This document shows, piece after piece, positions 49,576 through 57,823 of a DNA stretch of 64,000 bases (position 1 is its first letter; every line of letters begins with the position of its first letter). The translations under genes were made by a program, and so were the position numbers. Source of the stretch: Mesorhizobium sp. M1B.F.Ca.ET.045.04.1.1 (GTDB lineage Bacteria; Pseudomonadota; Alphaproteobacteria; Rhizobiales; Rhizobiaceae); NCBI RefSeq assembly GCF_003952465.1, contig NZ_CP034448.1:930001-994000 (forward strand). Reading direction: 5' to 3'. The notes beneath the pieces were generated by a model, which searched no databases, had not been told where the DNA came from, and was given only the letters and a program-made list of their open reading frames with translations.

Positions 49576-49650
49576 GTCACAGGGGGGGCCGGCCAATCCC
49601 CCACGTCAGCGCCGGGAGCAGGGATGCAGCGTCCTTCCCGCACCAGAACC

Positions 49651-49896
49651 CTACGACGGCCCGCTCAGCCGCGGCGGTGGCGTCAGCATATCATCGGCCG
49701 AGATCGTGCGCGCTTCCGAGGGCAGCATGATCGGGATGCCGTCGCGCACCGGATAGGCGAGCTTGGCCACGCGCGAGATCAGCTCGCTGCGTTCCTCGTC
49801 CCAGGTCAGCGGTCCCTTGGTCAGCGGGCAAGCGAGCAGTTCCAGCAGTCTTGGATCGACCGTGGCCTTGCGCCCGTCACGTCCATCCGCCGCCAT
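49651..49896 (-). CDS. Trm112-family small zinc-ribbon-like protein
   Basis: The 81-residue protein has [20 protein letters not shown] and [20 protein letters not shown], the Trm112/YcaR pattern. Three of the four usual zinc Cys are missing (only LLACPL remains), so it probably does not bind zinc in the classical way. In eukaryotes Trm112 activates methyltransferases; the bacterial role is unclear. ATG 49896 was preferred over the one 15 bases upstream. Confidence 0.82.
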   Translation of the reverse strand: MAADGRDGRKATVDPRLLELLACPLTKGPLTWDEERSELISRVAKLAYPVRDGIPIMLPSEARTISADDMLTPPPRLSGPS

Positions 49897-50057
49897 CGCA
49901 CCCAACTCCATAGGCTTAAGTGTGTTGAGATCCAGGTCAGGCCGGGTCGAGAACGGTGGCTTCCGAGAACCGGAGCGGAGCGTACTTCAAGTACGTGAGC
50001 ACCGGAAGCGCAGGAGGCCGCCGTTCGCAGGCCGGCATCACCTGAATATCAGCGCAC

Positions 50058-50729
50058 TTACTGCAGGCTCGAGCCAAAATCCTCATCCTCGCGCGCCAGC
50101 GTTATTTCGGTGATGGCGATCAGCGTCTCGGCGCGCGTCTTCAAATCCGCCGCTTCGAGCAGCGCCTGCTTCTCGGCCGGCCCATAGGGCGCCATCATCG
50201 ACAGCGCATTGACCAGCATTCCGTTCTCGGCGCGGCTGACGCTTTCCCAGTCGGCTTCGAGGTCATTGGCCTGCAGATAGGCGCGGAACGCCTTGAGCAG
50301 CGCCGGCCGGTCGACCTCGGCGGCGGCCTGGTCCTCCTCGAGATCGGTGAGGAACGGCGCGATCCGGCACTGCCGGAACGGTGTCTTCGCCGCCAGCTCC
50401 TGTGTCACGCGGAAGCGGCAGACGCCTTGCAGCGAAATCAGGTAGCGGCCGTCGCCGGTCTCGGCGAGCGAGATGATGCGGCCGGCGCAGCCGACGCTGC
50501 ACAGCTCCGGCTCGCCGTCGTCGCGCAGCGCGCCGTCGAGGCTGGGCTGGATCATGCCGATCAGCCGCGTCCCGGCCATCGCCTGGTCGATCATCTGCAG
50601 ATAGCGCGGCTCGAAAATATTGAGCGGCATGCGGCCGCCCGGCAGCAGCAGCGCTCCGGCGAGCGGAAACACCGGGATCGTCGACGGCAAATCCTTCGCG
50701 AGCCGATAGCGGGCGTTTCCGACCTGCAC
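50058..50729 (-). CDS. LON N-terminal (substrate-binding) domain protein
   Basis: The 223-residue protein consists of a LON-N domain: STIPVFPLAGALLLPGGRMP LNIFEPRYLQMIDQAM, GRYLISLQGVCRFRV. There is no AAA+ or protease domain, so it is a stand-alone LON-substrate-binding protein of unknown role. The start is GTG at 50729, chosen because GGAGGG precedes it by 6 bases; a TTG at 50753 is less good. It lies upstream of the Trm112 gene in the same direction, about 160 bases away. Confidence 0.88.
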   Translation of the reverse strand: MQVGNARYRLAKDLPSTIPVFPLAGALLLPGGRMPLNIFEPRYLQMIDQAMAGTRLIGMIQPSLDGALRDDGEPELCSVGCAGRIISLAETGDGRYLISLQGVCRFRVTQELAAKTPFRQCRIAPFLTDLEEDQAAAEVDRPALLKAFRAYLQANDLEADWESVSRAENGMLVNALSMMAPYGPAEKQALLEAADLKTRAETLIAITEITLAREDEDFGSSLQ

Positions 50730-50758
50730 TTCAACCCTCCGCCTGCACTTCAAGCCTT

Positions 50759-50862
50759 AGAGCAATTCCAGGAAAAGTGTGAAACGGTTTTCCGTCCGGA
50801 ATTGCGTCAAAACAAAGAGATAGGGCGGTTCGCCGTTTCAGTGAACCGGTGAAACGCTCTAG
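50759..50862. repeat. Rhizobial palindromic repeat (GAGCAATTCC...GGAATTGCG and GCGGTTCGCCGTTTCA...TGAAACG)
   Basis: Two adjacent imperfect palindromes: GAGCAATTCCAGGAAAAGTG with GTTTTCCGTCCGGAATTGCG, then a GTGAAACCG-type stem ending CGGTGAAACGCTCTAG. It is of the type widespread in rhizobial intergenic regions. The remaining 170 bases to ybbN contain a short duplication (ACCTGCGATCT twice) and no gene. Confidence 0.7.
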
Positions 50863-51035
50863 AGGCGTCGCCGGCGAGCGTGTCAAACCTGCGATCTGCC
50901 CAAACCTGCGATCTCCTCTGGCGCGGCCTGCCTATCCAACCATTTGTCGGCAGGGCAGGCCACTGCCCCCTATCTGGCGCAGCCGCCGCCGCGCGCAAGC
51001 CCCCTTGCCCGACAAAGGAGCCGGCGGCAACGCGC

Positions 51036-52031
51036 TCACGAGAACAGCAGCGACGAAAGCTTGCGCCGCGCCGCAAGCGTCGCCTCGTCGGTCATCCCCC
51101 ATGCCTCGAAGAACTTCAAGAGCTGCGCCCTGGCGCCGTCGTCATTCCATGTCCGGTCGGCCTTGACGATTGCCAGCAAATTGTCGGCGGCCTGCATCCG
51201 CTCGCCGCGCGCGTTCTGCACCATCGCCAGGTCGAAACGCGCCTGATGATCGTTGGGATCGGCGGCGAGCCGGCGCTCGAACTCGGCCGGATTGCCGAGC
51301 GCCGCCGCCTCCGCGGCCAGCGTCATCTTAGCGCGCAGCGCGGCGATCGCCGGCGCGTCTTTCTTGTCCTCGGGCGCTTTGCCGAGCACCGCCTCGGCGC
51401 CTTGGCTGTCGCCGGCCTCGAACAGGATCTCGCCAAGCCCGGCAATCGCCTCGATGGTTTCGGGCGCCTGCTCGAGGATCGCGTCATAGATATCGGCCGC
51501 GGTCTGGACATCGCCGGCCTCGCGCGCCTCGCTGGCCGCGGCAAGCGCATCCGTGATCTGCGACGCCGCGCCGCCGCCTTTGCCGCCGACCTTCTGGATG
51601 AACTGCGTGATCTGGCTTTCGGGAATGGCGCCCATGAAGCCGTCGACCGGCTGGCCGTCCTTGAAGGCGATGACCGCCGGAATGGACTGGATGCCGAGCT
51701 GGCCGGCGACCGAGGGATGGTCGTCGATGTTCATCTTGACCAGCTTGACCTTGCCGCCGGCGGCCTGGACCGCCTTTTCGAGCTGCGGCGTCAGCTGCTT
51801 GCAGGGGCCGCACCAGGGCGCCCAGAAGTCGACCAGAACCGGCTGGCGGCGCGATTCCTGGATGACGTCGGCCGCGAATGTCGCGGTCGTGGTGTCCTTG
51901 ATCAGGTCGGCGGCCGCCGGCGCCTCGCCGAGCGACACCTTGGCGCGGTCGCCGCCGCCATACTGGACGGATTGGGCGTACTGGCCGGCATTGCCGCCAA
52001 ATGAGCCGCTGAACGGATTGTCGTCACTCAT
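51036..52031 (-). CDS. ybbN: YbbN-like co-chaperonin (thioredoxin domain plus TPR)
   Basis: The 331-residue protein has a thioredoxin domain with the active site VLVDFWAPWCGPCKQLTPQL (CGPC intact, unlike E. coli YbbN), IPAVIAFKDGQPVDGFMGAI, and C-terminal TPR-like helices (AADIYDAILEQAPETIEAIA GLGEILFEAGDSQGAEAVL). The N-terminus is Gly/Ser-rich (NPFSGSFGGNAGQYAQSV). It would act as a redox-active chaperone partner. 100 bases downstream of the prolyl-tRNA deacylase gene on the same strand. Confidence 0.92.
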   Translation of the reverse strand: MSDDNPFSGSFGGNAGQYAQSVQYGGGDRAKVSLGEAPAAADLIKDTTTATFAADVIQESRRQPVLVDFWAPWCGPCKQLTPQLEKAVQAAGGKVKLVKMNIDDHPSVAGQLGIQSIPAVIAFKDGQPVDGFMGAIPESQITQFIQKVGGKGGGAASQITDALAAASEAREAGDVQTAADIYDAILEQAPETIEAIAGLGEILFEAGDSQGAEAVLGKAPEDKKDAPAIAALRAKMTLAAEAAALGNPAEFERRLAADPNDHQARFDLAMVQNARGERMQAADNLLAIVKADRTWNDDGARAQLLKFFEAWGMTDEATLAARRKLSSLLFS

Positions 52032-52130
52032 GTCGTCGCCCTTTCGGTCGCGCCGCCGCCGGCATGAAGGCGCGGCGCGTCATTGTCGGATTTCGGTTTC
52101 GCCATCCATGTGGCGATCAAGCCCTGACTT

Positions 52131-52631
52131 TCAAGATAATGAGACTTTCAAGATAACAGCATCGTGGCCGGTTGCCTCGACGAATCTGACGAGATCGGCG
52201 GCGGCGATGGTCGTCGTCGCCTCGTTGGTCAGCGGATGGCCGTTGATGACATCGTGGCTCATCAATTCCTGGTCGAGGACGACCTTCACCCGGCCGGCCG
52301 TGTCGTTGATCAGGCCGAAGACGGTGACCGCGCCAGGAATGACGCCGAGCAGCTCCATCAGCATTTCCGGCTTGCCGAAGGACACGCGCCCGGCGGCGCC
52401 GATTAGATGGTGGATCTGCTTGAGGTCGACCACCGCCTCCTCGCCGACGGTGACGAGAAAGAAATTGTCCTTCTTGTCCTTGAGGAAGAGGTTCTTGGTG
52501 TGCCCGCCCGGGATCTCGCCGCGCAGCGCCTGCGAATCGGCGACCGTGAACAATGGCGGGTGGCGCACCGTCGAGACGGAGATGCCGAGATCGGCAAGAA
52601 AGGCATAGAGCTCGGCTTCGGTCTTCGGCAT
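52131..52631 (-). CDS. Prolyl-tRNA deacylase (ProX/PrdX, YbaK-like editing domain)
   Basis: The 166-residue single-domain protein has HPPLFTVADSQALRGEIPGG HTKNLFLKDKKDNFFLV and FGKPEMLMELLGVIPGAVTV FGLIND, the ProX/PrdX trans-editing signature with the invariant Lys in GHTKNLFLKD. It would remove alanine mischarged to tRNA-Pro. A short tandem duplication (TTTCAAGATAA, twice) lies just after the stop. Confidence 0.9.
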   Translation of the reverse strand: MPKTEAELYAFLADLGISVSTVRHPPLFTVADSQALRGEIPGGHTKNLFLKDKKDNFFLVTVGEEAVVDLKQIHHLIGAAGRVSFGKPEMLMELLGVIPGAVTVFGLINDTAGRVKVVLDQELMSHDVINGHPLTNEATTTIAAADLVRFVEATGHDAVILKVSLS

Positions 52632-52837
52632 CGGTCCTCACTTCGTCTTGAAGGTCATGCCGTTTACGGCCAACGATGCCCTCGGGCAAGACCGCCGGGC
52701 CGGGCCAACGGAATCCGCCGGTTCGGAACGAACCTTCAATGCACGAAGAGCTAGCTCCAAAAAGACCATCATTTCCCTGTTGCAATCGCCGCGCTCTTCG
52801 GCCATATAGGCGCGGCTTGCGGCCCAAGGCCGCGCGA

Positions 52838-52912
52838 GCGGGTGTAGCTCAGGGGTAGAGCACAACCTTGCCAAGGTTGGGGTCGGGCGTTCGAATCGCC
52901 TCACCCGCTCCA
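52838..52912 (+). tRNA. tRNA-Gly (anticodon GCC)
   Basis: The acceptor stem GCGGGTG pairs with CACCCGC; the D-arm is GCTCAGGGGTAGAGC; the anticodon stem-loop is CAACC TTGCCAA GGTTG with anticodon GCC; the T-loop is TTCGAAT. CCA is encoded. 75 bases including CCA. Confidence 0.97.
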
Positions 52913-52940
52913 GTTTCCTTCAGGGGATCAAGCAAACGAA

Positions 52941-52965
52941 AAGCCGCGGTTTTCCGCGGCTTTTT
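52941..52965 (+). terminator. Terminator after tRNA-Gly
   Basis: AAGCCGCGG, loop TTTT, CCGCGGCTTTTT: a perfect stem and five T, about 28 bases after the tRNA. Confidence 0.92.
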
Positions 52966-53004
52966 CGCGTTTGGGGCCGACGCTCCGAAAGTAGCTTCCG
53001 CCTC

Positions 53005-53445
53005 CTACCCCAGCCTGGCCCTCGTCGTCCGCGGCGTCGCCAGCAGCAGGCTGGTTTCGCTTCCCGTTATCCCTGGAATCAGCCTTATCCGCCGCAGCAC
53101 GGCGTCGAAATCGGTCAGCGATGCGGTGCCGAGCTCGACCACCAGGTCCCAGCGGCCGTTGGTGGTGTGGATGGTCGACACTTCCGGAAAACCGCCGAGC
53201 GCCCTGATCACGCGGTCGGCGGCGTGGCCCTCGATCTCGATCATCATCACGCCGCGTATCTTCTGATCGACCGCGTCGGCGCGCAGCACCACCGTGTAGC
53301 CGATGATCTCACCGGATTTTTCCAGCCGCTCCATGCGCGCCCTGACGGTGGCGCGCGAGACGCCGAGATCGAGCGCGAGATCGGAGACGCTGCGCCGCGC
53401 ATCGTGCCTCAGAAGCGTCACCAGCCTTTCGTCGAGCGCGTCCAT
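53005..53445 (-). CDS. Lrp/AsnC-family transcriptional regulator
   Basis: The 146-residue protein has an N-terminal helix-turn-helix (DERLVTLLRHDARRSVSDLA LDLGVSRATVRARMERLE), then the RAM ligand-binding domain (VMMIEIEGHAADRVIRALGG FPEVSTIHTTNGRWDLVVEL). It is divergent from the arginase/ornithine cyclodeaminase genes and probably activates them in response to arginine or ornithine, as related Lrp proteins do (inference). A dyad in the 130-base divergent gap is its likely site. Confidence 0.9.
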   Translation of the reverse strand: MDALDERLVTLLRHDARRSVSDLALDLGVSRATVRARMERLEKSGEIIGYTVVLRADAVDQKIRGVMMIEIEGHAADRVIRALGGFPEVSTIHTTNGRWDLVVELGTASLTDFDAVLRRIRLIPGITGSETSLLLATPRTTRARLG

Positions 53446-53458
53446 GCTATTCCATTTC

Positions 53459-53492
53459 GATCAAATCATCTGTCCAATATGATAGATTGATC
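53459..53492. promoter_or_regulatory. AT-rich dyad between Lrp regulator and arginase
   Basis: GATCAAATCAT and, inverted, ATGATAGATTGATC, with a 9-base spacer. The region is AT-rich against a GC-rich background. Its placement between divergent genes suits an Lrp operator. Confidence 0.55.
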
Positions 53493-53577
53493 TTTTCGAA
53501 ATGCCAATTTTCCCTATTCAAACCGCCAGGCAGCGATGGTTCAATCCTTCAATCAATCGCAAGGGCTAAAAAGAATC

Positions 53578-54510
53578 ATGCGCTGCAGGATCGTCGGCGC
53601 GCCGGTACAGGACGGCGCAGGCAGGATGGGATGCGAAATGGGACCGAGCGCGCTGCGCACCGCCGGGCTCGTCTCGGTGCTGTCGGAACTCGGCCATGAG
53701 GTCGAGGACTGGGGCGCGGTGCAGCCGGCCCAGGCGCGCGCCGTCGTCCACGGCAATCTTGCGCTCAAGGCCCTGCCGGAGATTTCCGCCTGGACGTCGG
53801 CGATCGCCGAGGCCGCCTATACGGCGTCGAGCGACGCCATGCCGATCTTCCTCGGCGGCGACCACTCGATCTCCGCCGGGACGGTCTCCGGCGTGGCGCG
53901 CCGCGCCGCCGAACGGGGCCGGCCGCTTTTCGTGCTGTGGCTCGACGCGCATCCGGATTTCCATACGCTCGACACCACCACCAGCGGCAATCTGCACGGC
54001 GTGCCGCTCGCCTATGCCAGCGGCCGGCCGGGTTTTTCGGGCTATTTCCCGGACCTGCCCACGGCGGTCGACCCCGCCCACGTCTGCACCATGGGCCTGC
54101 GCAGCGTCGATCCGGCCGAGCGCCGCGCGCTGAAGGAGGCTGGCGTGACCGTGCACGACATGCGCGCCATCGACGAGCACGGCATCGCCCCGCTGCTGCG
54201 CGCCTTCCTGGCGCGCGTCGAGAAGGAGAACGGGCTCTTGCATGTCAGCCTCGATGTCGATTTCCTCGACCCGTCGATCGCGCCCGCCGTCGGCACCACC
54301 GTCCCCGGCGGCGCCACTTTTCGCGAAGCGCATTTGGTGATGGAGATGCTGTCCGACAGCGGCCTGGTCTCCAGCCTCGACCTGGTCGAGCTCAACCCGT
54401 TCCTGGACGAGCGCGGCCGCACCGCGACGCTGATGGTCGACCTCACCGCCAGCCTGATGGGCCGCCGCATCATGGACCGCCCGACCCGCAGCCATTCCGG
54501 AAGCCTCTGA
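53578..54510 (+). CDS. Arginase
   Basis: The 310-residue protein has the ureohydrolase metal motifs: IFLGGDHSISAGTV (GGDHS), VLWLDAHPDFHTLDTTTSGN LHG (DAHxDxH) and LLHVSLDVDFLDPSIAPAVG TTVPGG (SxDxDxxDP). It begins RCRIVGAPVQDGAGRMGCEM GPSALR, typical of arginase rather than agmatinase. It hydrolyses arginine to ornithine and urea. The ATG at 53578 was chosen over one 42 bases upstream. 2 bases before ocd. Confidence 0.92.
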   Translation: MRCRIVGAPVQDGAGRMGCEMGPSALRTAGLVSVLSELGHEVEDWGAVQPAQARAVVHGNLALKALPEISAWTSAIAEAAYTASSDAMPIFLGGDHSISAGTVSGVARRAAERGRPLFVLWLDAHPDFHTLDTTTSGNLHGVPLAYASGRPGFSGYFPDLPTAVDPAHVCTMGLRSVDPAERRALKEAGVTVHDMRAIDEHGIAPLLRAFLARVEKENGLLHVSLDVDFLDPSIAPAVGTTVPGGATFREAHLVMEMLSDSGLVSSLDLVELNPFLDERGRTATLMVDLTASLMGRRIMDRPTRSHSGSL

Positions 54511-54512
54511 CC

Positions 54513-55571
54513 ATGACCCAGCCCTCCCGCCTTGCCATCGTCCCCTTCGTCAGCGTCGACCGCATGATGAAGCTGGTGCTCGCCATCGGCGTCGAGCGGT
54601 TCCTCACCGAGCTCGCCGCCTATATCGAGGAGGATTTCCGCCGCTGGGAGCTGTTCGACAAGACGCCGCGCATCGCCTCGCACAGCCATGACGGCGTCAT
54701 CGAGCTGATGCCGACCAGCGACGGCAAGATGTACGGCTTCAAATATGTCAACGGCCATCCGAAGAACATGCGCGAGGGCCGCCAGACCGTCACCGCCTTC
54801 GGCGTGCTCGCCGATGTCGGCTCGGGCTATCCGATGCTCTTGACCGAGATGACGATCCTGACGGCGCTGCGCACCGCAGCCACTTCCGCCGTCGCGGCCA
54901 AATATCTGGCCCCCAAGGGCAGTCAAGCCATGGCCATCATCGGCAACGGCGCCCAGTCCGAGTTCCAGGCCATCGCCTTCAAGGCTTTGCTCGGCGTCGA
55001 TAAGCTGCGGCTCTACGACATCGACCGTTCGGCCTCGGAAAAATGCGCCCGCAACCTGGCGGCCAAGGGTTTCGACATCACGATCTGTTCGACCGGGCAG
55101 GATGCGGTGGAAGGCGTCGACATCATCACCACGGTGACGGCCGACAAGCAGTACGCCACGATCCTCACCGACAACATGGTCGGCTCCGGCGTCCACATCA
55201 ACGCGGTCGGCGGCGACTGCCCCGGCAAGACGGAGCTCCATCGCGACATCCTCTTGCGCTCCGACATCTTCGTCGAGTTCCCGCCGCAAACCCGCATCGA
55301 GGGCGAGATCCAGCAGCTCGACGCCGACCATCCGGTGACCGAGCTGTGGCAGGTGATGACCGGAAAGGCGCAGGGCCGCAAGACGAAGGAGCAGATCACG
55401 CTGTTCGATTCCGTCGGCTTCGCAACGGAAGATTTTTCCGCGCTGCGCTATGTCCGCGACCAGCTCCAGGCGACCGGCCTCTATGAGGAGCTCGACCTGC
55501 TCGCCGACCCCGACGAGCCGCGCGATCTGTTCGGCATGCTGCTGAGGGCCGCCATGCAGCCGGCGGCGTGA
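54513..55571 (+). CDS. ocd: Ornithine cyclodeaminase
   Basis: The 352-residue protein of the OCD/mu-crystallin family has KMYGFKYVNGHPKNMREGRQ TVTAFGVLADV, TAATSAVAAKYLAPKGSQAM AIIGNGAQSEFQAIAF (NAD motif GNGAQS) and GSGVHINAVGGDCPGKTELH, with the catalytic Asp in GGDCPGK. It turns ornithine into proline and ammonia. With arginase it forms the arginine-to-proline route used by rhizobia. Starts 2 bases after the arginase stop. Confidence 0.94.
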   Translation: MTQPSRLAIVPFVSVDRMMKLVLAIGVERFLTELAAYIEEDFRRWELFDKTPRIASHSHDGVIELMPTSDGKMYGFKYVNGHPKNMREGRQTVTAFGVLADVGSGYPMLLTEMTILTALRTAATSAVAAKYLAPKGSQAMAIIGNGAQSEFQAIAFKALLGVDKLRLYDIDRSASEKCARNLAAKGFDITICSTGQDAVEGVDIITTVTADKQYATILTDNMVGSGVHINAVGGDCPGKTELHRDILLRSDIFVEFPPQTRIEGEIQQLDADHPVTELWQVMTGKAQGRKTKEQITLFDSVGFATEDFSALRYVRDQLQATGLYEELDLLADPDEPRDLFGMLLRAAMQPAA

Positions 55572-55584
55572 GGGAATGAGCTCG

Positions 55585-55778
55585 TAATCTCCCCCCTTGA
55601 GGGGGAGATGGCCGGTCCACCCTCCGCAGCTGCAGCGCAGCTGCTGCGGAGGACGGGCAGGCCAGAGGGGGTCGGTCCGACTGGGCTCGGCTGCTTGTGC
55701 AGATGGAGGTTGGCGCTTCATGCGCAGCGACCTCCTCTGTCGCCTTCGGCGACATCTCCCCCTCAAGGGGGGAGATCA
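55585..55778. repeat. Family 1 palindromic repeat, CTTGAGGGGG subtype
   Basis: Arms TAATCTCCCCCCTTGAGGGG and CTCCCCCTCAAGGGGGGAGAT; an additional inner hairpin CTCCGCAGCTGCAGCGCAGC TGCTGCGGAG. It sits between the convergent ocd and lacI-type genes, which it may terminate in both directions. Confidence 0.85.
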
Positions 55779-55782
55779 CGCG

Positions 55783-56784
55783 CTACTTGCGCAAAGCCGC
55801 GCAGCTTTCCCTTTCGATGAGCACAGGCGCCAGCACCTCCCGGCGCGAGGGCGCGGTCGGCTCGCCGAGGCGCTCGAGCAGCAGGCTCACGGCCCGCGTG
55901 CCGATCTTTTCGACCGGCTGCGCGATCGTCGTCAGCGGCGGCCAGGTGGTGACCGCATAGGGAATGTCGTCGAAACCGACCAGCGACATGTCGTCGGGGA
56001 CATGCAATCCGCGAGAGCGCAGCGCGATGATGGCGCCCATCGCCATCAGGTCGTTGCAAGCGAACACGGCCGTGATATCCGGCGCCTGCCCCATCAGCCG
56101 CTCCATCGCCAGCCGGCCGCCGGCGAAATGATAGTCGGAATCGACCACCGATGATGCCGGCAGTTCGAGGCCCGCTTCCTCGAGCGCCCGGACAAAGCCG
56201 CGCACGCGGGCAGGGCTGGAGCTGGAATCGCGCGGGCCGCCGATGACGCCGATCTTTTTGTGGCCGAGCCCGACCAGATAGCGGCCGGCGAGATAGCCGC
56301 CATGGTCGTGGTCGACCAGCACGGAATCGACATGGACGGAATGGATCTCGCGATCGAGCAGCACCGCCGGCACGGCGGCGGAAAGGCTCGCAAACACGCG
56401 CGCATGGTCGGACGAGCCGGCGAAGATCAGCCCGTCGATCTGCTTGGCCATCAGCACCGACAGATAGCGCTCCTCCTTCTCGGCGCTGCCGTCCGAATTG
56501 CACAGGATCACCGTATAGCCGGCGACGAAGCCCGCGTCCTCGATCTGGCGCGCGACGCCGGCGAAGAACGGGTTGGAATTGTCGGGCAGCAACAGGCCGA
56601 TGGTCTTGGTCTCGCCGCGCCTCAGGCTGCGCGCCAGCGAGTTCGGGCTATAGCGCAGGGCCGCGATCGCCGCGCGCACGCGCTCGGCCGTCTCCGGCTC
56701 GACATGGCGCGTGCGGTTCATCACATGCGAGACCGTTGCGACGGACACCCCCGCATAGCGCGCGACATCTGCAATCGTCGTCAT
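55783..56784 (-). CDS. LacI-family transcriptional regulator of the ribose-type operon
   Basis: The 333-residue protein starts MTTIADVARYAGVSVATVSH VMNRTRHVEPETAERV (LacI helix-turn-helix and hinge helix SPNSLARSLRRGETKTIGLL LP) and continues in a periplasmic-binding-like sensor domain (VFACNDLMAMGAIIALRSRG, VGFDDIPYAVTTWPPLTTI). It lies 22 bases after the permease gene, last in the operon, and probably represses it through the palindrome at 60445-60470, with a sugar as inducer. Confidence 0.92.
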   Translation of the reverse strand: MTTIADVARYAGVSVATVSHVMNRTRHVEPETAERVRAAIAALRYSPNSLARSLRRGETKTIGLLLPDNSNPFFAGVARQIEDAGFVAGYTVILCNSDGSAEKEERYLSVLMAKQIDGLIFAGSSDHARVFASLSAAVPAVLLDREIHSVHVDSVLVDHDHGGYLAGRYLVGLGHKKIGVIGGPRDSSSSPARVRGFVRALEEAGLELPASSVVDSDYHFAGGRLAMERLMGQAPDITAVFACNDLMAMGAIIALRSRGLHVPDDMSLVGFDDIPYAVTTWPPLTTIAQPVEKIGTRAVSLLLERLGEPTAPSRREVLAPVLIERESCAALRK

Positions 56785-56806
56785 GGTCCCTGGTCCCCGC
56801 GCTCCC

Positions 56807-57823
56807 TTAACGGATTTTGCGCAACAGCCTCTCCCGGTACGCGTCTAGAATGACGGCCAGCACGATGACAAGGCCAATCACGATCGGTTTGAAATTGTCG
56901 CCGACGCCGAGCAGCTGCAGCCCGGTGCTCAAGACCTGCAGGATGCAGGCGCCGACCAGCGTGCCGATGATAGAGCCTTTGCCGCCGCTGAGGCTGGTGC
57001 CGCCGATGATGACGGCGGCGATGGCGTTGAGCTCGTAGCCGACGCCGGCGATCGGGCTGCCGATGTTGAGGCGCAAGAGATAAACCATGGCCGCGATGCC
57101 GGCCGTCAGGCCGCTGATGGTGAAGGCGGCGACCTTGTAGAAATCCGGATTGTGGCCGGAGAGCCGCACCGCCTCGTCATTGGTGCCGACGGCGAAGATC
57201 ATCCGGCCGAAAACGGTGAAGCGCAGCACGAACCAGCCGGCCGCGATCACCAGCACCGCGACCAGGAAGATCGAGGGCAGGAAGCCGCCGATGATCAGAT
57301 TGCCGAAATCGACGAAGCTTTGCGGCAGGCCGGTGATGGTCGAATTGTCGCTGACGACGCGGGCAGCGCCCGCGGCCATGTTGAGCATGCCGAGCGTGAC
57401 GATGAAGGAAGGGATCTTCCAGCGCGTCGAGATCCAGCCGTTGAGGAAGCCGCAGGCAGCACCCGTCGCCATGCAGGCGAGCAGCGCCAGGGTGATCGCG
57501 ACGGCCGGCGACAGGCTCTCATCGATCATGACGGTGGCGCCGACCACGGTGCAGAGCGCCAGCACCGAGCCGACCGAAAGGTCGATGCCGCCGGTGAGGA
57601 TGACGAAGGTCATGCCAGCCGCCAGAACGGTGTTGATGGCGATCTGCACGAAGATCTTCAGCGCATTGCCGGGCGTGGCGAAATAAGGCGCTGTGACCGA
57701 GAAGAACAGCGTGATCAGCACAAGGGCCAAGAGCACGCCGGCGTCGCGGACCAGGAAGCGCAGGAACTTCGCCCGTCCAGGAGAAACAGGCGCCGCCACC
57801 AGGGATTCGGACGTCTCGCTCAT
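56807..57823 (-). CDS. Ribose-type sugar ABC transporter permease
   Basis: The 338-residue membrane protein of the RbsC family has IAINTVLAAGMTFVILTGGI DLSVGSVLAL, GFLNGWISTRWKIPSFIVTL GMLNMAAGAA, NDEAVRLSGHNPDFYKVAAF and YELNAIAAVIIGGTSLSGGK GS, the conserved EAA-like and GG motifs. Eight to ten membrane spans are expected. The start overlaps the ATPase stop (ATGA). Substrate is likely a pentose or similar sugar. Confidence 0.94.
   Translation of the reverse strand: MSETSESLVAAPVSPGRAKFLRFLVRDAGVLLALVLITLFFSVTAPYFATPGNALKIFVQIAINTVLAAGMTFVILTGGIDLSVGSVLALCTVVGATVMIDESLSPAVAITLALLACMATGAACGFLNGWISTRWKIPSFIVTLGMLNMAAGAARVVSDNSTITGLPQSFVDFGNLIIGGFLPSIFLVAVLVIAAGWFVLRFTVFGRMIFAVGTNDEAVRLSGHNPDFYKVAAFTISGLTAGIAAMVYLLRLNIGSPIAGVGYELNAIAAVIIGGTSLSGGKGSIIGTLVGACILQVLSTGLQLLGVGDNFKPIVIGLVIVLAVILDAYRERLLRKIR

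Noticed and set aside
54042..55766. 574-codon open frame on the minus strand
   Set aside because: Antisense to arginase and ornithine cyclodeaminase, which are clearly genuine.
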